From Chitinophagaceae bacterium (GTDB lineage: Bacteria > Bacteroidota > Bacteroidia > Chitinophagales > Chitinophagaceae), in assembly GCA_947459455.1 (NCBI GenBank), contig CANHEC010000018.1, forward strand, positions 1 to 12,895: a stretch of DNA of 12,895 nucleotides. The letters are read 5' to 3'. A program made the position numbers and the translations under genes. Numbering within the stretch: position 1 is the stretch's first letter; every line of letters begins with the position of its first letter. Shown piece by piece: positions 1-6,261 of this stretch. Under the pieces are notes generated by a model. That model did not search any database and had not been told where the DNA came from. It worked only from the letters and a program-made list of their open reading frames with translations.

Positions 1-1
1 G

Positions 2-40
2 GGTACGCAAGACCTGGACCAACTGATTGGCCAGCTGTAA
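2..40 (+). CDS. C-terminal end of an upstream gene (partial)
   Basis: Reading from base 2 gives an open stretch ending in GTQDLDQLIGQL and a TAA stop at 38-40. It is cut by the left edge, so only about 12 residues are visible. The hydrophilic, leucine-spaced sequence looks like a helical protein end, and the position just upstream of another plus-strand gene makes a real gene end plausible. The other forward frames cannot be judged over so short a length. No function can be assigned. Confidence 0.4.
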   Translation, partial: GTQDLDQLIGQL

Positions 41-240
41 TGGCTGCGCAAGAAAAGTTCCACCAACAAGACTGCCTGGCGGCCCGGCCTCGCTTTGTCC
101 GGCTATTTGCCTCGTTTTGCCTCGCCTGAAATAGCGGCAGGCGGCTGTGATATTTCACTTTTAGGAAGCACAACGGCACACATCTACCAGCATGCCTGTG
201 CAGCACCCTCCCCATTCATCAGCACCGAAAAAACACAGCC
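41..240. other. Intergenic region upstream of the fibre-like gene
   Basis: Two hundred bases with no ORF I would defend. It holds a direct repeat of TTTGCCTCG (106-114 and 116-124). I see no perfect TAnnTTTG element and no clear hairpin plus T-run. The leader just before the ATG at 241 is A-rich and has no Shine-Dalgarno-like sequence, as is usual in Bacteroidota. Confidence 0.4.
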
Positions 241-1938
241 ATGAAATGTAGCTTCCTTGTCGTCGCCAGCTTCGCCCTGCTATCGGCCGCCCACGCCCAG
301 CATGTAGGCATCAATACCAACCAGCCCAACCGGCCGCTCACCATAAAAGGCACCGGAAACAATGTGGAATTGATCTCATTTGTAGACAGAGCAGATTCTA
401 CCCGCTTTCACATCAATCTGGCAGCCAAAGGATTGAATTTTGTCAGAACAGGCATCAAAGACTACCTGCTCTTTTTAGACAGTCTTGGCAATGTTGGCAT
501 TGGTACCAGTTCGCCAGGCTCACCCTTGCATGTCAGCCATCGGGGTGTCAACTCCGTCATTTCCACGTTTAGCAATTTGGGTGGCTATGCCAGCATTATC
601 ACCCACAACGAGACCACCTATAGTACCCTTGGGGCTGATTTTTACGGCGGCTTTGTGGGTACGGCTGGCAACAATGCTGCATTCAGAATCCAAACCAGCG
701 CTGTCGATCGCATTGTGGTGTCGGGCGATAAAGGTCATGTGGGCATTGGCACCAGCTCGCCGGGCTTTCCGCTGCAGGTGAGCCAGCAGGACTCCAACAG
801 CGTCGTTGCTTTTTTCAGAAACCTGAAAGATGCTGCCAGCATTGTAGTGCACAACGGCACCACCTACGCCAGCCTGGGCACCGACAATGCCGGCGGGTTT
901 GTGGGCGGGATGTACAACAACGAACCTTTCAGAATTATCACCGGAGGTGCCGATCGGCTTTATGTGAGCGAAGGAGGGTATGTGGGCATCGGTACCATTC
1001 ACCCGCTGGGAAGGCTACATGTGCGCCACCAGTTTTCGCAGGTGGCTGTCATGGAGTCGCAAGCAGCCAGCGGCTATTTACTGGTGCGTACCCCTACCAT
1101 GGCCATGGAACTGGGGGCCGATGCCAATGGTGGCTACCTGGGCACCCTTACCAATACCGATGTACGCTTTCAAACCTCGAAAGATGATCGCATGATTATC
1201 AAAAATGCGACCGGCCATGTAGGCATCGGAACGATGAACCCCACTGCGCAGCTACATGTGAGCAGCACCGGCACCAGCCTGGGCTACTTTGAAACAACTG
1301 CTGCCAATGCCACACTCTCAGTAAAAAGTAACGACCACCAGGTAGATGTGGGCGCCAATGCCGGCGGCGGTTTGGTTGGTACACTGTCGGCCAGCGACCT
1401 GAGCCTGCACACCAACTACCTGAACCGACTGGTGATTAAACACAGCACGGGCCGCGTTGGTATTGGTACCGCCGATCCGCAGCGACAACTGCATGTAGCC
1501 GGCGATGCCTTGTTTACCGACGGCATTTATTTGCCTACTGCCGGCGGCACTGCTGCATCGCTCAACCACTATGAAGAAGCAACGATTAGCTCCAACATCT
1601 TTAATGGCGCCAATGTGTACCACAGCAACTACAACTACCGGGTGGTGCGCACCGGCCGGCAGGTCACCATTACTCTGCCAAGAGATGTGGTGAACATGAG
1701 CATCACGCCGGTAAGCGAGCTGGTGCTGAATGGGCTGCCCGCCCGGTTCAGGCCAGCCAACGATGCGGTACGGCAAACCATTTCGGTACTGGTGAATGGC
1801 ACGCCGGCTACCGGCCTGCTGCTGATAAAAACCGATGGCAGCATGGGCATCAGGGCCAATGTGGCCAATCCGAATGCATCATGGTTCAGCGTGGTCAACG
1901 GTGGCTTTTATGCCTGTACGCTGTCGTATGTGCTATGA
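241..1938 (+). CDS. Secreted VGIGT-repeat fibre-like protein (phage tail-fibre-like architecture)
   Basis: 565 residues. Residues 1-19 form a signal peptide (MKCS start, hydrophobic core, AHA before Q20), so the product is exported. The motif VGI[GN]T-x-x-P-x-x-x-L-x-V recurs at residues 22, 85, 167, 248, 327 and 406. The spacing is 63, then 82, 81, 79 and 79, giving four full repeats of about 80 residues plus a shorter first one. Each full unit also carries a [GA]GG[FYL][VL]G core and a [DN]R[ILM] site before the next VGIGT. The last ~110 residues (about 455-565) differ: a tyrosine/asparagine-rich link, then a beta-rich segment with LPARFRPAND and a TDGS turn, resembling small C-terminal heads of phage fibres. 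Such GIGT-repeat proteins are common in Bacteroidota and usually uncharacterised; a trimeric surface fibre or adhesin is inference. I see no S74 chaperone peptidase and no obvious T9SS sorting domain. Confidence 0.85.
   Translation: MKCSFLVVASFALLSAAHAQHVGINTNQPNRPLTIKGTGNNVELISFVDRADSTRFHINLAAKGLNFVRTGIKDYLLFLDSLGNVGIGTSSPGSPLHVSHRGVNSVISTFSNLGGYASIITHNETTYSTLGADFYGGFVGTAGNNAAFRIQTSAVDRIVVSGDKGHVGIGTSSPGFPLQVSQQDSNSVVAFFRNLKDAASIVVHNGTTYASLGTDNAGGFVGGMYNNEPFRIITGGADRLYVSEGGYVGIGTIHPLGRLHVRHQFSQVAVMESQAASGYLLVRTPTMAMELGADANGGYLGTLTNTDVRFQTSKDDRMIIKNATGHVGIGTMNPTAQLHVSSTGTSLGYFETTAANATLSVKSNDHQVDVGANAGGGLVGTLSASDLSLHTNYLNRLVIKHSTGRVGIGTADPQRQLHVAGDALFTDGIYLPTAGGTAASLNHYEEATISSNIFNGANVYHSNYNYRVVRTGRQVTITLPRDVVNMSITPVSELVLNGLPARFRPANDAVRQTISVLVNGTPATGLLLIKTDGSMGIRANVANPNASWFSVVNGGFYACTLSYVL
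493..1503 (+). repeat. Tandem protein-coding repeats (~240 bp period) in the fibre-like gene
   Basis: The DNA encoding the VGIGT motifs starts at 493, 739, 982, 1219 and 1456, giving steps of 246, 243, 237 and 237 bases. Neighbouring units are clearly alike as protein (VGIGTSSPG occurs in both of the first two), but their DNA differs at many third positions. This points to old duplications kept under protein-level selection rather than a recent expansion. Confidence 0.75.
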
Positions 1939-2070
1939 TGCAGTCGCAGGGCGAACTAAGGTTTGACAATCCCCCAAGCTACATAGCAGCACACAGCCGA
2001 ACGGTGCCATCGCCACTGTCGCTTCATAGTAGCACTGGCGGTGAAGCCCATATTCCTGCCCCCATTGATG

Positions 2071-2112
2071 GGCAAGCGGCGTTTTGTGCGGCTTGCCTGC
2101 CCCATTGTTTTT
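2071..2112 (+). terminator. Candidate terminator after the fibre-like gene
   Basis: GGCAAGC (2071-2077) pairs perfectly with GCTTGCC (2091-2097). One G-G mismatch and two further pairs (GC/GC) extend it inwards around a GTTTTGT loop. A T5 run follows at 2108-2112, about ten bases after the stem, which is further than in a textbook intrinsic terminator, so the call is tentative. Confidence 0.35.
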
Positions 2113-2205
2113 AATTGAAGCTGCCCCGGCCCGTGGCTGGTGCGGCACTTCCGTATCCGTATCGGTCTTTACTGGCTCGGGGGAGGTTCGTCGTCTAACC
2201 GGGTG

Positions 2206-2213
2206 TATATTTC
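2206..2213 (+). promoter_or_regulatory. Weak -7-like element for the Asp-box gene
   Basis: TATATTTC matches the Bacteroidota -7 consensus TAnnTTTG at all but the last position and lies about 31 bases before the ATG at 2245. No good TTG/TTTG -33 partner is visible at the usual distance (the nearest is TTCG at 2187), so support is limited. Confidence 0.3.
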
Positions 2214-2244
2214 CGCCTCGGTTTTTTACCAAAAACAACACTGT

Positions 2245-5200
2245 ATGATGCGAAAACATTGGCTTGCCGCCGCTCTTGTGCTGCTTAGCAGCGCAGGCAT
2301 AGCGCAAAAAAAGCAAGCGGCCACGCCGCCGCCCCCTGCTGCTCCGCAGGAAATTGCTGTATTCAAAAACTTGGAATACCGCCTGATTGGCCCTTTCAGA
2401 GGAGGGCGCAGTGCAGCGGTAGCGGGTAGTTATAAAAACAAAAACACCTTCTACTTTGGGGCTACCGGAGGCGGTGTTTGGAAAACCACCGATGGCGGCA
2501 GCAACTGGACCAATATCAGCGATGGCTTTTTTGGCGGTACCATTGGCAGTGTGGCCGTGGCCCCCAGCGATGAAAGCATCATTTACGTAGGCGAAGGCGA
2601 GAAGACTGTTCGCGGCAACGTAAGCGAAGGACTGGGCGGCGCCTGGCGCAGCGATAATGGCGGTAAAACCTGGCGCAACATTGGCCTGAAAGATGGCCGA
2701 CACATTGTGCGGCTGGTAGTGCATCCCAAAAACCCCGACGTGGTATGGGCCGCTGTACTGGGCCACCTGTTTGGACCCAATAAGGAGCGGGGCATTTTTA
2801 AAACCACCGATGGCGGCAAAACCTGGAAGCAGGTGCTGTATGTAAATGAGCAAACCGGCGGATTTGAAATAGTAGCCGAACCCGGCAATCCCGACGTACT
2901 GTTTGCCACCACCTGGCGGGTAATACGCCAACCGCACACCCTGGAAAGCGGCGGCGAAGGCAGTGGCCTGTGGAAGAGCACCGATGGTGGCGAAACCTGG
3001 CAAAACATCAGCGCCAGCAAGGGCCTGCCCAAAGGGGTGTGGGGCATCAATGCCGTGGCCATAGCGCCCAGCAATACCAACAAACTGTACGCCATTATTG
3101 AAAATGCGAAAGGCGGCCTGTACGCCAGCGAAGATGGCGGCCAAACCTGGGAACTGCGCAGCAGCGACAACAACATACGCCAGCGGGCCTGGTACTACAC
3201 CCGCGTGTTTGTAGACCCGCAAAACGAAAACCTGGTGTATGCCCCCAACGTAAACCTGATGGTGAGCCGCGATGGTGGCCGCAACTTCAGCAGCCCCTAC
3301 CGCACCCCACACGGCGATCACCACGACCTGTGGATAGACCCCGAGAATGGCCGCCGCATGATAGTGGCCGACGATGGTGGTGCACAAGTGAGCTTTGATG
3401 GCGGCCAAAACTGGAGCACCTACATGAACCAGCCCACCGTGCAGGTGTACCGCGTCAGCACCGACAATGCGTTTCCGTACCGCATCATGGGCGGGCAGCA
3501 AGACAATGGTGCTTTCCGCATTAAAAGCCGCACCTATGGCAGCGCCATTACCAACAACGACCTGGAAGACGCCGCCGGCAGCGAAAGTGGCTACGTGGTG
3601 GCCGATCCGCTGAATCCCGAGATTACCTACGGTGGCAACTACATGGGCCTGCTGGAGCGACGCGATCATAAAACGGGCGAAAGCCGCCTCATCAACGTGT
3701 GGCCGGTAGACAATATGGGCGCTGGTGCCGATGCTGCCAAGTATCGCTTTCAGTGGAATTATCCCATCTTCTTCAGCCCGCACAATCCCAAGCGATTGTA
3801 TGCCGCCGGCAACCACTTGTTTGTAAGCGAAAATGAAGGCCGCAGCTGGGAAATGATCAGCCCCGACCTGACCACCAACGACCGTAGCAAGCAAGGCCCG
3901 AGCGGAGGCCCCATTACCAAAGACAATACATCGGTAGAATACTACTGCACCATTTTTACTGCGGCCGAAAGTGCCCTGGAAAAAGACCTGCTGTGGAGCG
4001 GCAGCGACGATGGCCTGATACACATGAGTAAAGACGGTGGCAAGACCTGGGAGAACGTAACCCCGAAAGACCTGCCGGTGCAAATGATGTGGAACTGCGT
4101 AGAAGTAGATCCTTTCAAAAAAGGCACCGCCTACTTTGCCGGCACCCGCTACAAGCTCGACGATTTTACGCCTTACCTGCTGAAAACAGAGGACTACGGC
4201 AAAACCTGGAAGCGCATTGATGGCGGCATTCCCCGCCTGCACTTTACCCGTGCCATACGGGCCGATAAAAAACGGGCCGGCCTGCTGTATGCCGGTACCG
4301 AGTACGGCATGTACATCAGCTACAACGATGGTGCCAGCTGGAACAGCTTTCAGCTGAATCTGCCCATCGTGCCCATTACCGATATGACCATTAAAAACAA
4401 CGACCTGATAGTGGGCACCCAGGGCCGCAGCATTTGGGTAATAGACGACCTGACGCCTGTGCAGGAATACCAGCCCGAGGTGGCCAATGCCAACCTGAAG
4501 GTGTTTGCACCCGCCCCGGCCTACCGCATGGCAGTGGCTGGCCGCCGGCGTGGTGGCTTTGCGGCAGGTGGTGCCGAACGCAATGTGGGCCAAAACCCAC
4601 TCGGCGGTGCCGTCATTCCTTTTTATGTAAAAAGCGTGAGCGACAGCACCAAAGCCAGCGTGGTGGTAATGGATAAAAACCGCAACGTGATTAAAACCTA
4701 CAGCACCGATAGCAAAGACAACAAGCTGGAGCTGCAGGCGGGCCTCAACCGCTTTAGCTGGGACCTGAACTACCCCGAGGGCGAAAGCGTACCCGAAACC
4801 GTGATACTGTGGAACCGTGCCCGCATGGTGGCCATGGCGCCACCCGGCCAATACCTGGCCAAATTCAAGGTAGGGGCCGATAGCGCAGAGGTACCTTTTA
4901 CTGTCATCGCCGATCCCAACTACCCCATTTCGCAGGCCGAGTACGAAGCGCAGTTTGCTTTCTTGCGCAAAGCACAGGCCAAGTTTGACGAAGTGATCAA
5001 AGCCCAGAAAGACATGGCCGAACTGAAAAAGCAAATGAACGAACTGACCGGCCGCTGGGGCAAAGACTGCCCGAAGGAAGTGAAAGAGATGACCGAGGCG
5101 CTGCAAAAGCAGATGACCGCGGTAGAAGAAGAGCTGCACCAGACCAAGGCCAAGAGTGGGCAGGATGTGCTGAACTTCCCCATAAAGCTGGACGATAAGC

Positions 5201-5391
5201 TGAGCAGTGTGTACCGCGTAGCGGCCACCGGCAATGGCGCCCCCGCCAAACAAGTACTGGAAGCCTACGAGGTGGTAGCAGCGCAGGTAGATGCCCAGCT
5301 GGCTAAACTGAAAGCCATTAAAGACACAGAGCTACCCAAGCTGAATGCACTGATCCGGGAGAAGAGCCTGCCGGTGGTGGGTGTGAAATAG
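2245..5391 (+). CDS. Secreted Asp-box (BNR/VPS10-sortilin-like) beta-propeller protein, often annotated as glycosyl hydrolase
   Basis: 1048 residues from the ATG at 2245 (2248 is equally possible). This start puts a signal peptide first: MMRK, a hydrophobic core, then AGIAQ. Residues about 35-720 carry repeated Asp boxes of the form S/T-x-D-x-G-x-x-W/F, ending near W88, W143, W194, W252, W302, F348, W390, W535, W602, W655 and W699, as in multi-bladed sortilin/BNR propellers. Family hallmarks include FRGGRSAAVAG near the N-terminus, GDHHDLWIDP at 357-366 and GGQQDNG at 416-422. Residues about 830-890 resemble a FlgD-like Ig fold (RFSWDLNYP, then PPGQY and a DPNYP end). About 895-965 is charged, helical and probably coiled-coil. 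The family is widespread in Bacteroidota with no settled function; 'glycosyl hydrolase' rests on the Asp boxes, which are structural, not catalytic. No T9SS tail is seen. It is followed by a strong terminator. Confidence 0.9.
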   Translation: MMRKHWLAAALVLLSSAGIAQKKQAATPPPPAAPQEIAVFKNLEYRLIGPFRGGRSAAVAGSYKNKNTFYFGATGGGVWKTTDGGSNWTNISDGFFGGTIGSVAVAPSDESIIYVGEGEKTVRGNVSEGLGGAWRSDNGGKTWRNIGLKDGRHIVRLVVHPKNPDVVWAAVLGHLFGPNKERGIFKTTDGGKTWKQVLYVNEQTGGFEIVAEPGNPDVLFATTWRVIRQPHTLESGGEGSGLWKSTDGGETWQNISASKGLPKGVWGINAVAIAPSNTNKLYAIIENAKGGLYASEDGGQTWELRSSDNNIRQRAWYYTRVFVDPQNENLVYAPNVNLMVSRDGGRNFSSPYRTPHGDHHDLWIDPENGRRMIVADDGGAQVSFDGGQNWSTYMNQPTVQVYRVSTDNAFPYRIMGGQQDNGAFRIKSRTYGSAITNNDLEDAAGSESGYVVADPLNPEITYGGNYMGLLERRDHKTGESRLINVWPVDNMGAGADAAKYRFQWNYPIFFSPHNPKRLYAAGNHLFVSENEGRSWEMISPDLTTNDRSKQGPSGGPITKDNTSVEYYCTIFTAAESALEKDLLWSGSDDGLIHMSKDGGKTWENVTPKDLPVQMMWNCVEVDPFKKGTAYFAGTRYKLDDFTPYLLKTEDYGKTWKRIDGGIPRLHFTRAIRADKKRAGLLYAGTEYGMYISYNDGASWNSFQLNLPIVPITDMTIKNNDLIVGTQGRSIWVIDDLTPVQEYQPEVANANLKVFAPAPAYRMAVAGRRRGGFAAGGAERNVGQNPLGGAVIPFYVKSVSDSTKASVVVMDKNRNVIKTYSTDSKDNKLELQAGLNRFSWDLNYPEGESVPETVILWNRARMVAMAPPGQYLAKFKVGADSAEVPFTVIADPNYPISQAEYEAQFAFLRKAQAKFDEVIKAQKDMAELKKQMNELTGRWGKDCPKEVKEMTEALQKQMTAVEEELHQTKAKSGQDVLNFPIKLDDKLSSVYRVAATGNGAPAKQVLEAYEVVAAQVDAQLAKLKAIKDTELPKLNALIREKSLPVVGVK

Positions 5392-5406
5392 TGAATTGCT
5401 GAGGCT

Positions 5407-5450
5407 AAAAAACAACAGCGTTCGTGATGTACGAACGCCGTTGTTTTTTT
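5407..5450. terminator. Strong bidirectional intrinsic terminator between convergent genes
   Basis: AAAAAACAAC (5407-5416) pairs with GTTGTTTTTT (5440-5449), and GCGTTCGT (5418-5425) pairs with ACGAACGC (5431-5438), with a single A/C mismatch between the blocks and a GATGT loop. A-run and T-run flank the GC-rich core, so it works as hairpin plus U-tract for both strands. It starts 15 bases after the Asp-box stop codon. Its T-run reaches 5450, inside the esterase stop codon (complement of 5449-5451). Confidence 0.92.
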
Positions 5451-6225
5451 ATCGCGTTGTCTTGCGCTGCCGAAACAGCCATTGCAAAATCAGTTCATCG
5501 CTGTAAGCGTGTATCCACGAAAAGTGGCCTACTTCGGGATACTCGGTATAGCCGGGCCGGGCGCCGGCAGCACGAAGGGCTACAAACATGCGATGCGTCA
5601 TTTCGGGGCTGACCGCAGGATCTTCAGCACCGGTTACAATCCACATGGGTACTTTGGCCATGGCAGGCGCCGTAGCAGGATCACCAGCACCACACACGGG
5701 CAAAGCAGCAGCGAAACGGTGCGGATAACGGGCCACCAGATCGAACGTGCCAAAACCACCCATGGACAAGCCGGTAATGTAGATACGATTGGTATCGACA
5801 GGCAGGCGCTTGATGAGACTATCAATCAGCTCCATTACCAGCGCACCAGCTGCAGAAGGCTCCTTGCGGATGGTGATTTTATCACCGGTCTCGTCTTCAT
5901 TCGACCAGCTTTGGCCAGCGGGGCACTGCGGCGCCACCACAATGGCCGGGTTCAGCTTCATTTGCTGTGTGGTAGCAAAACTTTGTACGCCCCACTTCAG
6001 TTGCGCTTTGTTATCGCTCCCCCTTTCGCCAGAGCCATGCAAGAAGATAACGAGGGGCAGCTTGCGCATTGTATTGGCATCGGGTATCAGCAGGCGGCAG
6101 CCTAGGCTATCGCCTCGCTTTCCTTCGAATACAAATGGAGAAAAGAGTTCGGCTTGTGCCCAGCTGGCATGGCCCAGCAGCAGCACAGTACCCAACAGGC
6201 AGGTTGCTATTTTATTTTGAAGCAT
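5449..6225 (-). CDS. Secreted alpha/beta-hydrolase esterase (PHB-depolymerase/feruloyl-esterase-like family)
   Basis: 258 residues. Residues 1-25 are a signal peptide with a leucine-rich core ending WAQA, so the enzyme is exported. The catalytic triad reads clearly: nucleophile Ser154 in GLSMGG (152-157), Asp202 in GAEDPAVSP and His234 in VGHFSW. FLHGSGERG (61-69) is the oxyanion-side loop typical of this family, and PQCPAGQSW plus DTNRIYITG are also family signatures. Relatives are single-domain secreted esterases acting on polymer or carbohydrate esters; the actual substrate cannot be read from sequence. The length is normal for a complete enzyme and no residue needed for catalysis is missing. 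The stop codon overlaps the bidirectional terminator. Its start lies only 36 bases from the divergent kinase gene, so the two probably share or overlap promoter DNA. Confidence 0.9.
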   Translation of the reverse strand: MLQNKIATCLLGTVLLLGHASWAQAELFSPFVFEGKRGDSLGCRLLIPDANTMRKLPLVIFLHGSGERGSDNKAQLKWGVQSFATTQQMKLNPAIVVAPQCPAGQSWSNEDETGDKITIRKEPSAAGALVMELIDSLIKRLPVDTNRIYITGLSMGGFGTFDLVARYPHRFAAALPVCGAGDPATAPAMAKVPMWIVTGAEDPAVSPEMTHRMFVALRAAGARPGYTEYPEVGHFSWIHAYSDELILQWLFRQRKTTR

Positions 6226-6261
6226 GAGTAGTAGCCCGCTTTAGTATGGGCGCTTACTAAG

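Larger units (their letters stand above)
1939..2244. other. 306-base intergenic region between the fibre-like and Asp-box genes
   Basis: It holds a candidate terminator hairpin near 2071-2112 and a weak promoter-like element at 2206-2213. The frame of the downstream gene is open upstream to an ATG at 2140, but residues encoded before 2245 look unlike a protein N-terminus (runs of Gly, Ser and Arg) and would bury the signal peptide, so I treat 2140-2244 as leader. The sequence CCCATTG occurs twice (2061 and 2101), flanking the hairpin. I see no RNA gene. Confidence 0.5.

Noticed and set aside
1881..2114. 77-codon plus-strand ORF overlapping the end of the fibre-like gene
   Set aside because: It starts inside the fibre-like gene in another frame and contains the candidate terminator; the translation shows no domain or signal peptide.
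1933..5253. Minus-strand ORF of 1106 codons opposite the Asp-box gene
   Set aside because: It is almost entirely antisense to a gene with clear family motifs. The translation is low-complexity (rich in Val, Gly, Ala, His), with no signal peptide or domain. Long antisense frames arise from strong codon bias in a GC-rich gene.
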